From Ancylobacter sonchi (GTDB lineage Bacteria; Pseudomonadota; Alphaproteobacteria; Rhizobiales; Xanthobacteraceae): DNA of 64,000 bases. A program made the position numbers and the translations under genes. The stretch's first letter is position 1; every line of letters begins with the position of its first letter. Below, piece after piece: positions 17,501 to 26,099 of the stretch. Under the pieces are notes generated by a model, which searched no databases, was not told where the DNA came from, and saw only the letters and a program-made list of their open reading frames with translations. The DNA lies in contig NZ_JAHBGF010000013.1 of assembly GCF_018390695.1 (NCBI RefSeq), positions 1 through 64,000 of the forward strand, read 5' to 3'.

Positions 17501-18298
17501 TCAGACCCGCTCGCCGGCGCGTTGCATCAGTCCGATGGCGAAGGTAATGGCGGCGGTGCACAGAAAGATCAGCGTTGCCAGGGCGTTGATCTCCGGAACG
17601 AAGCCGACCCGCATCATCGCCCACAAGCGGATCGGCAGTGTGGTCTGCGATCCCGCGACGAAGAGGGTGATCAGCGTCTCGTCGAAGGAGATGGCGAAGG
17701 CCAGGAGGACGCCGGAAATCAGTGCCGGCCGCATCTGCGGCAGGATCACATAGCGCAGCGTCTGCACCCGCGAGGCGCCGAGATCGAGCGAGGCCTCGGT
17801 AAGGCTGCTGCCCAGCAGTTGCAGTCGCACCAGCACCGTGCGGTACACCACCGGCACGATGAAGACGACATGGGCGATGATAATAGTCACCAGCCCGCGG
17901 CCGAGATCGATCTCGCGAAAGGCGATCAGCAGCGAGAGGCCGGTGATGATCGGCGGCAGCAGGAACGGCAGGAACACCATGGTCTGCATGGCGATGCCGA
18001 GGCCACGCCGTGCCGAGACGAAGTAGAAGGCGAACATCAGCGCCAGGACCAGCGCCAGTAGGCTCGACATCGTCGCCACGACGAGCGACGTCGAGAGCGC
18101 CGCGAGGATCTCGCCATTGGCGAGCAGGGCGACATAGGGATCGAGCGAGAAGGGCGCGAAGCCCAGCTTGCCGCGTACCCGCACGATCTGGAAGAAAGAG
18201 AGCGCTGCGGTCGCCAGCAGCGGGGCATAAAGCGCGATGAGGCCAACCCCGGCCACGAGGCCGAGGAGCGCGTCAAGGAACGGCGCCTTCTGCTTCAT
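17501..18298 (-). CDS. ABC transporter permease, PotC-like (POPT family)
   Basis: 265 residues from ATG at 18298, which overlaps the upstream stop (ATGA). About six transmembrane helices are seen. The EAA loop region (EASLDLGASRVQTLRYVILPQ) is where the permease contacts the ATPase. POPT-family permeases import polyamines, iron or organic anions. Together with the PotB-like, ATPase and binding-protein genes it forms a complete importer, here probably for a sugar acid or related solute given the neighbours. Confidence 0.88.
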   Translation of the reverse strand: MKQKAPFLDALLGLVAGVGLIALYAPLLATAALSFFQIVRVRGKLGFAPFSLDPYVALLANGEILAALSTSLVVATMSSLLALVLALMFAFYFVSARRGLGIAMQTMVFLPFLLPPIITGLSLLIAFREIDLGRGLVTIIIAHVVFIVPVVYRTVLVRLQLLGSSLTEASLDLGASRVQTLRYVILPQMRPALISGVLLAFAISFDETLITLFVAGSQTTLPIRLWAMMRVGFVPEINALATLIFLCTAAITFAIGLMQRAGERV

Positions 18299-19179
18299 CG
18301 CACATGCTCCCGCCTGAGGCTCAGGCCGGCGAGCGCCACCGCAAGCAGCGTGGTGGCGAGCAGAATGACGGCGAGAGCGGAGCCGAGCGGCCAGTTGAGC
18401 GCGAGGCCGAACTGACTGAAGACGATCCGTCCGAAGGTAAAGCCCTGGGTGCCACCCACCATTTGCGGCGTGACGAAATCGCCGAAGGTGAGGATGAAGG
18501 TGAACACGGCGCCCGCCGCGATGCCCGGCCGCCCGAGGGGCAGGACGACATCGCGCAGCGTCTGTATCGGCGTGGCCCCGAGGTCGGCGCTTGCGGCGAG
18601 ATAGTTCGCCGGGATGCGATCCAGTGCCAGATACATCGGCAGGATCGCATAGGGCAGATACAGCACCGCGAGGGCGATGAAGATGGCCGTGCGCGAGAAC
18701 AACAGCGCCTCGATCGGCTGATCGATCAGCCCGAGCCCCAGCATGGCCTCGTTCAGCAACCCGCGTTGCCCCAGAATGGAGCGGATCGAATAGACTTTGA
18801 TGATGTAGCTCATGAACAGCGGCAGCATGAAGCTCATCAGGATCAGGAAGCGCATGCGCGGGGTGCGACGGAAGATGAACAGCGCAATGGCGGTGGAGAG
18901 CGCCACATTCACCAGCGTGACCTGAAGCGACAGCCCGACCGTCTGCAGATAGACGGGCAGATAGCTGCCGTCGGTGAAGAAGGTGCGGTAGTTTGCGAGT
19001 GTCGGGATGAGAAGAATCTGCCCATCCTGCAACGTCCAGAAGCTCACCACCACGAAGGACAGGATCGGGATCACCACGAAGAGCAGCGGCAGGCCGAGAT
19101 TGAGCGCATGGCCAAGGCCGGCGCGCAGGAGGTCTTGTCGATCGCGTCGAAGGGAGGTGTTCATCGCGCCCGTCCTCAC
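18295..19179 (-). CDS. ABC transporter permease, PotB-like (POPT family)
   Basis: 294 residues from GTG at 19179 (ATG at 19164 also possible). The start overlaps the ATPase stop and the stop overlaps the next permease start, implying one coupled transcript. Six predicted transmembrane segments; the coupling loop includes AASADLGATPIQTLRDVVLP. Partner of the PotC-like permease in a heterodimeric inner-membrane channel. Confidence 0.88.
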   Translation of the reverse strand: MRTGAMNTSLRRDRQDLLRAGLGHALNLGLPLLFVVIPILSFVVVSFWTLQDGQILLIPTLANYRTFFTDGSYLPVYLQTVGLSLQVTLVNVALSTAIALFIFRRTPRMRFLILMSFMLPLFMSYIIKVYSIRSILGQRGLLNEAMLGLGLIDQPIEALLFSRTAIFIALAVLYLPYAILPMYLALDRIPANYLAASADLGATPIQTLRDVVLPLGRPGIAAGAVFTFILTFGDFVTPQMVGGTQGFTFGRIVFSQFGLALNWPLGSALAVILLATTLLAVALAGLSLRREHVR

Positions 19180-20261
19180 GGTGCCATCTGCAGCAGAGCG
19201 GCGTCGTCGGCCGCCCAGCGGAGCCTGACGGATGCCCCCGGCCGAAGCCCGGCGACCGAACCATCGGCGAGGCGGCGCACCTTGATCACGGCTCCCGGCA
19301 GCGCGGGATTGAGCAGCTCGATCATCACATTGGCGCCGAGAAAGCGCACATCCGCCACTTCGGCCGACAGCCCGTGCGGGGCGGCCGGATCGGCGTCCAG
19401 CCGAACATGCTCGGGGCGCACCGCCACCAGCACGGCGCTTCCAGTCGCCGGTGCCGGCCCGTCAACTGTCGCGTCGAGAAGCCCGGCGGCGGTATCGACC
19501 GTGCAGAGCCGGCCGTCGACCGCGGCCAGCGTTCCGGGGATCAGGTTGTTGTCGCCGAGAAAGGAGGCGGTGAAAGGCGTGCGGGGGCGGCGATAAAGCT
19601 CCTCGGGCGCTCCCTCCTGTTCGATGCGGCCGCGATTGACCACGATGATGCGGTCGGACAGCGCGATCGCCTCTTCCTGGTCGTGGGTGATGAAGACGAA
19701 GGCGATGCCGAGCCGGCGCTGCAATGATTTGAGGAAGCGCTGCATCTGCGCGCGCAATTCGACATCGAGGGCGGACAGCGGTTCGTCGAGGAGAATGAGC
19801 CGCGGTTCGCAGATGATGGCGCGGGCCAGCGCCACGCGCTGGCGTTGGCCGCCGGACATCTGCGCGGGATAGCGTCCACCGAGGGTGCCCAGCCCGACCG
19901 TGTCCAGCACCTCGGCGACACGTTTGGCGATCTCCGCCTTCGGGCGCCCGCGCACCTTCAGGCCATAGCCGACATTCTCGGCGACCGTCATGTGGTGGAA
20001 CAGCGCGTAGTCTTGGAAGACCGTGTTGAAGGGGCGCCGGTTGATCGGCACGGCGGAGAGGTCGCGCCCCTCGAACATCAGGCTTCCGCCGTCGATCCCC
20101 TCAAAGCCGCCGATGATGCGCAGGATGGTGGTCTTGCCAGAGCCGGACGGCCCGAGGATGGTGAGGAATTCGTTGTCGGCCACGGTGATGTCGATGCCGT
20201 CGAGCACACGCACCGCGCCATAGCGTTTCGAGACGTTGTTAAGATGGAGGAGAGGCTGCAC
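19176..20261 (-). CDS. ABC transporter ATP-binding protein, PotA-like
   Basis: 361 residues from GTG at 20261. Walker A GPSGSGKTT (about 38-46), signature MSGGQRQR, Walker B LILLDEPLSALD and switch His are all present, followed by a C-terminal TOBE regulatory domain. It powers the importer formed with the two overlapping permeases. The binding-protein gene upstream is separated from it by a strong hairpin. Confidence 0.9.
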   Translation of the reverse strand: MQPLLHLNNVSKRYGAVRVLDGIDITVADNEFLTILGPSGSGKTTILRIIGGFEGIDGGSLMFEGRDLSAVPINRRPFNTVFQDYALFHHMTVAENVGYGLKVRGRPKAEIAKRVAEVLDTVGLGTLGGRYPAQMSGGQRQRVALARAIICEPRLILLDEPLSALDVELRAQMQRFLKSLQRRLGIAFVFITHDQEEAIALSDRIIVVNRGRIEQEGAPEELYRRPRTPFTASFLGDNNLIPGTLAAVDGRLCTVDTAAGLLDATVDGPAPATGSAVLVAVRPEHVRLDADPAAPHGLSAEVADVRFLGANVMIELLNPALPGAVIKVRRLADGSVAGLRPGASVRLRWAADDAALLQMAP

Positions 20262-20317
20262 GCGTGTCGTTCCGTCATCCGGTCGAGGGAGGCGGCATCC
20301 GGAGGCCGCCCGAGGGT

Positions 20318-20344
20318 CACGGCCGGCCCGTCGGGCCGGCCGTG
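20318..20344. terminator. hairpin between binding-protein and ATPase genes
   Basis: CACGGCCGGCCCG and its complement form a perfect 13-bp stem with a single-base spacer, 14 bp before the binding-protein stop codon position. Such a structure inside an ABC operon usually attenuates transcription or protects the upstream mRNA, so that binding protein is made in excess over the membrane components. Confidence 0.6.
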
Positions 20345-20357
20345 TCGGAGGCGGCGG

Positions 20358-21377
20358 CTATTCGGCCGCCTTGACCTCGTTCCAGATCGCCTGGCGGCGT
20401 GTGTAGTCCTCGGGATTGTCCGCCCAGATCAGGCGGCTGGCGTAATCCATCCCCTCGGGAGCGTCGGTGGTCGAGCCGTAGCCGAACTTCTTCGCCATAT
20501 CGGCGCCGATCTTCTTCTGCAGCACGAAGTTCATCCAAGCATAGGCGGCGTCAGGATTGGACGTGCCCGCGCTGACCGTCAGATTGTCGAGCCAGCCGAC
20601 GGCGCCCTCCTTCGGGATGGCGTAGCCGACATCGAAGCCCTTCTTCTGCAGGTTGATAGCCGCGAGCTCGCCCATGGAGAACATCAGCACCACGTCGTTC
20701 TCGGTCCAGATGGTGGTGCCTTCGTCGAAGCCGGCGAAATAGGTGAGCAGGTTGCGCTTGAGGGCGATCAGCTTGTCCTTCACCTGCGCGAACTGCGCAT
20801 CGGTGAGGTGGAACGGGTCCTTCATGCCCAGCACGATGGCGCCGAAATTGATGGCGTTGTTGGCGTCGTCGAGCGAGATGACCTTGCCCTTGTATTTCGG
20901 GTCCCACAACACCTCCCAGCTTTCCGGCGCGGTGGGAAAGGTCTTCTTATCATAGACCATGCCGAGCGAGCCCCACGCCCACGGCACGCCATAGGTGGCG
21001 CCGTCGAAGGTCGCGTTCGCCATGCCCCGGAACTCGGGGAGAAGATTGCCGGCGCTGGTGAGCTTGGCCTTGTCGATCGGAGCGATGAGCTTCTGGTCGG
21101 CATAGGCCTTGAGGCTGGCGGTATCGATGGTGACGACGTCGTAGTCCTTGCCGTTCGACGCCTTCATCTTCGCGATCTGCTCGTCGACACCGCCGACATA
21201 GGTCACCTTCACGGCGATGCCGGTTTCCTTCTCGAACTCCTCGACCCAGGCTGGATCGGCATAGCCCTCATAGGCGAGCAGGCGCACCTCGCCCTTCGGC
21301 TGGGCGACGGCCGCCGCCGAGGAGAGAAGGGTAAGCGTGGTGAGCGATGCAGCCACTGCCCTCGACATCCAATTCAT
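20358..21377 (-). CDS. periplasmic solute-binding protein, PotD-like
   Basis: 339 residues. ATG at 21377 has GGAG 8 nt upstream and is followed by a signal peptide (AVAASLTTLTLLSSAAAVAQ); longer in-frame starts would place the signal internally. The mature part begins GEVRLLAYEGYADPAW, typical of type II periplasmic binding proteins of the spermidine/putrescine class. It captures the solute for the PotA/B/C-like genes downstream. The ligand is unknown. Confidence 0.88.
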   Translation of the reverse strand: MNWMSRAVAASLTTLTLLSSAAAVAQPKGEVRLLAYEGYADPAWVEEFEKETGIAVKVTYVGGVDEQIAKMKASNGKDYDVVTIDTASLKAYADQKLIAPIDKAKLTSAGNLLPEFRGMANATFDGATYGVPWAWGSLGMVYDKKTFPTAPESWEVLWDPKYKGKVISLDDANNAINFGAIVLGMKDPFHLTDAQFAQVKDKLIALKRNLLTYFAGFDEGTTIWTENDVVLMFSMGELAAINLQKKGFDVGYAIPKEGAVGWLDNLTVSAGTSNPDAAYAWMNFVLQKKIGADMAKKFGYGSTTDAPEGMDYASRLIWADNPEDYTRRQAIWNEVKAAE

Positions 21378-21584
21378 CGTCTGTTCTCCATCTGGCGCCG
21401 TTCGGCTTGAGGCAAAAAAATCATATTTAATTTTGACGGTCAATTCGGCGCTTGAAGAAATCGGCCGAAAATCGTCATTCTTATGCGACGACTCCTGGCT
21501 CGCCTCCGAGCGAGGATCGATTGACGTCACTAAATATCATATTTTATATCGATACCTCCCTTCCCGTCATTGCTGGAACCGCTC
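21378..21584. promoter_or_regulatory. divergent promoter with two AAATNATATTT-type sites
   Basis: AAATCATATTT at 21418-21428 and AAATATCATATTT at 21532-21544 (a perfect 6+1+6 palindrome) lie in the divergent region of the binding-protein and SDR genes. The same motif recurs at 24356-24366 and 24421-24431. They are candidate operators of the local GntR regulator (inference). Confidence 0.55.
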
Positions 21585-22391
21585 ATGTCCACCGAGGCCC
21601 CGCCTGTCCCGCCCGCCGCCCGCCGCCTGGAAGGACGCGTCGCTATCGTCACCGGTGGAGCGCGCGGCATTGGCCGTTGCATCGCCGAGCGCCTCGCTGC
21701 CGAGGGCGCACAGGTGGTCGTGGCGGATATTGACGAGGCCGAAGCGCACCAGGCCGCCGCCGATCTCGGCCCGCAGGCGCTGGGACTGCGCGTCGACATC
21801 GCCGATGCCTTCTCGATCGCGGCGCTGGCGCAGACCGTCGAGCAGCGCTACGGCCGCTGCGAAATCCTCGTCAACAACGCCGCCATCCTCGATGCTGCCG
21901 GCGTGGACGCCATGAGCTTCGACCATTATCGCACGGTGCTGGACATCAATCAGGATGGTGCCGTCCGGGTGACGCTCGCCTTGCTGCCTCTTATGCGCAA
22001 GGCAGGCGCAGGCCGGCGCATCCTCAACATCGTCTCGATCCAGGGCCTGCGCGGCACCCGCGATTCCCTCGCCTATGCAACGGCCAAGGGCGCGCTGGTC
22101 AATTTCACCCGCGCCCTTGCCTGCGACCTCGGCGAGGAAGGCATCGTCGTCAACGCGTTGGCCCCCGGCTTCATCGATACGCGGATGGCGCAACTGCCGG
22201 ACGGGAGCGGCCATGAGCACGAGACCGACTGGTTCCGCGACATCTATATCCGCCACGGCCGCATTCCGCTGCGCCGGCCCGGCACGCCAGTGGACATCGC
22301 CGGGCCGGCCTTCTTCCTCTGTTCGGACGATGCGCGGTACGTGACCGGCCAGATCCTGCTCGTCGACGGCGGCCTGTCCGCCACCTTCTAG
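21585..22391 (+). CDS. SDR-family oxidoreductase, probable aldose dehydrogenase
   Basis: 268 residues from ATG at 21585 (GGAA upstream; a TTG at 21570 is less likely). Classical short-chain dehydrogenase: TGGARGIG cofactor motif, NNAA, catalytic Ser in NIVSIQG and Y-x3-K in YATAK. In known non-phosphorylative fucose, rhamnose or arabinose routes an SDR of this type oxidises the aldose at C1 to a lactone. The adjacent convergent mutarotase-like gene supports that step. It could instead act on another hydroxyl of an intermediate. Confidence 0.82.
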   Translation: MSTEAPPVPPAARRLEGRVAIVTGGARGIGRCIAERLAAEGAQVVVADIDEAEAHQAAADLGPQALGLRVDIADAFSIAALAQTVEQRYGRCEILVNNAAILDAAGVDAMSFDHYRTVLDINQDGAVRVTLALLPLMRKAGAGRRILNIVSIQGLRGTRDSLAYATAKGALVNFTRALACDLGEEGIVVNALAPGFIDTRMAQLPDGSGHEHETDWFRDIYIRHGRIPLRRPGTPVDIAGPAFFLCSDDARYVTGQILLVDGGLSATF

Positions 22392-23410
22392 CGGCGGGGA
22401 AGCGGACGCGCCGCGAGGCTGTAGCGAAGGATGGTGGGCCGCTCCGGCGTCGCCGCCAGGCAGGTCGGGGTGCCGGCCGCCACTATCGGGTTGTCGGCCA
22501 GCGACACCGGCTCGGCGAAATCGAAGCAGGCGGCTATCGGCTCGATGCCGAGACCACGGTAGCGCCCGTCCCAGGGCGCGCCGGCCAGCGCCCGGTCGCT
22601 GATCCACAGCAGGCACGAGGGCAGCAGATCCTGGTCCCAATCGAGGCTCAGCACCGCACCACGTTCCGAGAAAACCGCCTCCACGGCCCCCTCGACACCG
22701 CAGAGCTGAAGGACATCCTCCATGGGCTCGGCTTTTGGCAGGCGCGCCAGATCGATAAAGCCACCCGTGCGTGACGGTACGGCGGCAAGGGTCGCGAAAT
22801 CACGGCCGATGGCCGCACGCATCGCCCCGCCCGGCACCGCGGCCGGATAGGTGAGGCCGCGGCGGAAGCGGGCCTGGATGTGGAGGCCTTCCGGGGGAAC
22901 ATCCAGCGACAGGATCGGATGAAGGCCGAGCGGAAGACGGGTCGCGCGCCGCACATCGATCACGAGTTCGAGGTCCAGCGCCGGTGCGTCGGGCCGCACC
23001 GCGAGCGTGCGGGTGAGCCGTCGCACCGCATGATCAGTCGGGTAGTCGAGCGCTAGGCGGATGTGATCGGCGCCCTGCTCTTCCACGCGCCATGTGGCAT
23101 TGGCGGCAAGGCCATGGGGAGGATCATTGCAGAGATCGAGGCCGAATTCGCTCCAGCCCGGCGCGATCCCGTCCAACGGCCCGCCGACGCCGAAGGGCAG
23201 GCACACGAACTCCGCGCCGAGACGACGCAGATGGGCCGGCAAGGCGCCCAACAAGGGATCGTCCGGTGACCAGTGCGGCCGAGCGAAGGGCGCGAAGGGC
23301 CCATCCGGCAGATGGAAGACAAGCTCGGTGAGCATCGCGCCCACCGGCGACACACGCAGGGCGCCATGCGGCCAGTCGAGCGTGAGGAGGTCGAGCGGCG
23401 CGCCGTTCAC
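22388..23410 (-). CDS. aldose 1-epimerase (mutarotase)-like protein
   Basis: 340 residues from GTG at 23410, which overlaps the GntR stop codon (GTGA). An open frame extends further upstream, but that part is only the shadow of the regulator. Galactose-mutarotase-like beta-sandwich: conserved LGLHPILSLD with its His and a later GIEPIAACFD segment. Mutarotases interconvert alpha and beta anomers so that the dehydrogenase gets the right form. The stop overlaps the end of the convergent SDR gene by 4 bp. Confidence 0.78.
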   Translation of the reverse strand: MNGAPLDLLTLDWPHGALRVSPVGAMLTELVFHLPDGPFAPFARPHWSPDDPLLGALPAHLRRLGAEFVCLPFGVGGPLDGIAPGWSEFGLDLCNDPPHGLAANATWRVEEQGADHIRLALDYPTDHAVRRLTRTLAVRPDAPALDLELVIDVRRATRLPLGLHPILSLDVPPEGLHIQARFRRGLTYPAAVPGGAMRAAIGRDFATLAAVPSRTGGFIDLARLPKAEPMEDVLQLCGVEGAVEAVFSERGAVLSLDWDQDLLPSCLLWISDRALAGAPWDGRYRGLGIEPIAACFDFAEPVSLADNPIVAAGTPTCLAATPERPTILRYSLAARPLPRR

Positions 23411-24216
23411 TTCAGCGCCGCGAGCAGCGAATCCTTGCCGTCGAGGATCACGTCGCGCATGGCCCGCGCCGCCCCCTCCCCCTCGCCACCGGTAATCGCC
23501 TCGAACACCGCCCGATGCTGGCTGATGTCGTCCTCGACGCTCTTGTCCGCCTTCAGCGCCTGCTGTTGGATGGAAAAGCTGAGATGCAGGAAGTCGGCGA
23601 CCAGATGGGCGAAGCTGCCGAGCAGCACGTTGTGGCTCGCGGCGAACACCGCCATGTGGAACGCAACGTCGGCATGGGCATAGGCCGACAGATCGCCGCT
23701 CGTCGCCTCCATGGCGTGCAGCGCCGCCCGGATGCGACGCAGGTCCTCGATCGTCGCCCGGCCGGTGGCGAGCTGGGCGGCCGCCGGCTCGATCATCAGG
23801 CGCAGCTCGATCAGATCGCGCATCATGGTGTCGCGCAGCGCGGCGGAGCCGTTCCCGTCGCCGAAATGCCAGGCGAGCACGTCGCTGTCGAAGGTGTTCC
23901 ACAGGTCGCGCGGGCGCACCCGCGTGCCGACCTTCTGGCGCATTTCGATCAACCCCTTGGCCGCCAGCACTTTCAGCGCCTCGCGCAGGGAGGGGCGGCT
24001 CGCCGCGAACTCCGCCATCAGGTCCGGCTCGCGCGGCAGCAATTCGCCGGGCGCGAAACGGCCGGAAACGATAGCGCGGCCGAGCTCGGTGATCACATGG
24101 CCCTGCACGCCGCTGATCCGATAGCCGGACGGCCGCACCGGACGGGGGGCGCGCCCTTCACCGGCCGCGGCTTCGGCCTCGGGGCGCTGGCGTGGCGTCG
24201 ATGTGCGCTCCGTCAC
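23407..24216 (-). CDS. GntR-family (FadR subfamily) transcriptional regulator
   Basis: 269 residues from GTG at 24216, favoured by GGAG 7 nt upstream; a TTG at 24255 would add 13 residues. N-terminal winged helix (ELGRAIVSGRFAPGELLPRE ... SRPSLREALKVLAAKGLI) and C-terminal all-helical FCD ligand domain with Asp/His metal-site residues (LRLMIEPAAA, ADVAFHMAVF, QHRAVFEAI). FadR-type regulators commonly repress sugar-acid operons until a pathway intermediate binds. It is divergent from the binding-protein/dehydratase genes and most likely acts on the AAATNATATTT sites of this locus. Confidence 0.9.
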   Translation of the reverse strand: MTERTSTPRQRPEAEAAAGEGRAPRPVRPSGYRISGVQGHVITELGRAIVSGRFAPGELLPREPDLMAEFAASRPSLREALKVLAAKGLIEMRQKVGTRVRPRDLWNTFDSDVLAWHFGDGNGSAALRDTMMRDLIELRLMIEPAAAQLATGRATIEDLRRIRAALHAMEATSGDLSAYAHADVAFHMAVFAASHNVLLGSFAHLVADFLHLSFSIQQQALKADKSVEDDISQHRAVFEAITGGEGEGAARAMRDVILDGKDSLLAALK

Positions 24217-24475
24217 TGGCGCTCTCCGTCTTCCGTCGTTGCGGCCGCCCCGCAATGCTCAGGTCTGGGGCCATCCTTGCCGGACACGATAGCCTAAGCC
24301 GCGCATGGGGGCCTTACCGCCCATCGGCCTGCGATCATGTCCACAGGATTCATTTAAATCATATTTTTTAGCCAAACAAGCACAGGAAACGCTGACACAT
24401 CTGGACAGGCAGCGCATATTAAATAATATTTTTTCGTCGGCACAGATCGACCCTTCCAGAGATCAGGAGAATGGC
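24217..24475. promoter_or_regulatory. divergent promoter with two AAATNATATTT sites
   Basis: AAATCATATTT at 24356-24366 and AAATAATATTT at 24421-24431 lie between the GntR gene and the second binding-protein gene. The 24356 copy is identical over 11 bp to the one at 21418. Confidence 0.55.
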
Positions 24476-25330
24476 ATGCTCAGGACCGTATTGGCGGCCG
24501 TGCTTGCGGCTGTCGTCAGCGTCAGCGCGAGCGCGCAGGAATTCCAGTTCGAAGCGCCGCCGCTGTTCGACAATTGCGGCGATCCCTCTCTCGCCCGCGC
24601 GAAGACCGAAGGCGTGACCCTCGGTTTCTCGCCCTCGCCGCCCTACTCCTCTCTCGATCCGGCAACCAAGAAGGCGGGCGGGCTCGACATCGAGCTGGTG
24701 GAGGCGGCGCTGAAATGGGCCGGTGTCACCAAGTTCAAATATGAGGTGATGCCGTTCGGCCAGCTCATCCCGGCCTTGCTCGCCAAGCGTATCGACGTCG
24801 TCTCCGCCAACATCCACGTCACCCCGGACCGGCTCAAGGCGGTGTCCTTCTCCGGTCCGGCGTGGTGGTACGGGCCGGCCATCGTGGTGGCGAAGGGCAA
24901 CCCGGCGGGCGTTACCTCCTTCGAGGGCCTGAAGGGCAAGAAGGTCGGGGCCATCGCCGGCTCAGCGGCCGATGAATATCTGCGCAAGATCGGCGTTGCC
25001 GTGACGGCCTTCCAGACCGACGCCGAGGAATTCGCGGCGATCTCCACCGCTCGCGTCGACGCCATTCTCGACGACGACGTGAAGATCATCGAGTTCATGA
25101 AGGCCAACGGTTCGACGCCGATCGAGATCGTCGCCAATGTCGCGATCCCGGACGAACTCATCTTCAAATACGGCTATGGCTATGCCCGCTATGCGCTACG
25201 CAAGGACGATTGCTCGTTGCGCGTCGCCTTCACTCAGGGCCTCGCCGAGGTGCGCGGCAACGGTCAGGCCACGGCGATCTTGAAGACCTACGGGCTCACC
25301 AACCGCAACCTGTTCTTCTTCCCGCTCTGA
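24476..25330 (+). CDS. polar amino-acid-type ABC substrate-binding protein
   Basis: 284 residues. ATG at 24476 follows AGGAGA and starts a signal peptide (TVLAAVLAAVVSVSASAQ). Family 3 periplasmic binding protein: VTLGFSPSPPYSS near the start of the mature domain, GGLDIELVEAALK, the first lobe return and KVGAIAGSAADEYL hinge region. Family members bind amino acids, opines or related small acids. Followed by a matching permease, but no ATPase gene is nearby. Confidence 0.87.
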   Translation: MLRTVLAAVLAAVVSVSASAQEFQFEAPPLFDNCGDPSLARAKTEGVTLGFSPSPPYSSLDPATKKAGGLDIELVEAALKWAGVTKFKYEVMPFGQLIPALLAKRIDVVSANIHVTPDRLKAVSFSGPAWWYGPAIVVAKGNPAGVTSFEGLKGKKVGAIAGSAADEYLRKIGVAVTAFQTDAEEFAAISTARVDAILDDDVKIIEFMKANGSTPIEIVANVAIPDELIFKYGYGYARYALRKDDCSLRVAFTQGLAEVRGNGQATAILKTYGLTNRNLFFFPL

Positions 25331-25409
25331 CAGCCGCCGGGCACGGCAAACGGACGCGCGGGGCGGTTGATCCCGCACGTCCCTTCCGGCTTCCGCGGCA
25401 GGTTGCGTC

Positions 25410-26090
25410 ATGAACCTTCTCGATCTCTCGGTCGTCGACGAATACGGCTCGGTCTTCCTGCAAGGCCTCGCCATGACGACCTTCCTCACCCTCGTCGTCA
25501 TCCTCCTGGCAGGGGGGCTCGCCGTCCCGCTGGCGCTGGCACGGCTTTCGCCGCGGCGCTGGATCCGCTGGCCGGCGGATTTCTATGTCGAGTTCATCCG
25601 GGCCACGCCGCTGATCCTGCAGCTCATCTATATCTACTACGTGCTGCCCAGCGCCGGCATCCGGCTGGAGCCGGTCACGGCGGCGATCATCGGCCTCACG
25701 GTGAACTATTCCGCCTTCATGAGCGAGGTCTATCGCTCGGGCATCCAGGCGGTACCGAAAAGCCAGTATGAGGCGGCGCAGAGCCTGGGGCTCGGTCGCA
25801 CCATCACCTTCATCAAGATCATCTTCCCGCAGGCCTTCCGCATGGTCCTGCCGGCGCTCGGCAACTATCTCATCGCCCTGTTCAAGGATACGGCGCTGGC
25901 ATCGGTGGTCACGGTGCAGGAACTCATGTTCTCCGGGCAGATCGTAGCCGCGCGCAACTACCAGTATTTCACCGTCTATACCGTCACCGCCATTCTCTAT
26001 TTCTCCGTCGGCTTTCCTGCCGCCCTTCTCGTGCGCCGGCTGGAGCACTGGTCGCGGCGTGGCTGGTCGTCGCCCGATCGAAAGTCCTGA
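25410..26090 (+). CDS. polar amino-acid-type ABC permease
   Basis: 226 residues with five or six transmembrane segments and the HisM/ArtM-type coupling loop (EVYRSGIQAVPKSQYEAAQSLGL). It should form the membrane channel for the preceding binding protein, probably as a homodimer because only one permease gene is present. The ATPase must be supplied from elsewhere or shared. The next gene starts within 10 bp of its stop. Confidence 0.88.
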   Translation: MNLLDLSVVDEYGSVFLQGLAMTTFLTLVVILLAGGLAVPLALARLSPRRWIRWPADFYVEFIRATPLILQLIYIYYVLPSAGIRLEPVTAAIIGLTVNYSAFMSEVYRSGIQAVPKSQYEAAQSLGLGRTITFIKIIFPQAFRMVLPALGNYLIALFKDTALASVVTVQELMFSGQIVAARNYQYFTVYTVTAILYFSVGFPAALLVRRLEHWSRRGWSSPDRKS

Positions 26091-26099
26091 GTGATCTCC

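Noticed and set aside
19845-21410. Plus-strand open frame of about 520 codons
   Set aside because: Antisense shadow of the ABC ATPase and binding-protein genes; no domain visible.
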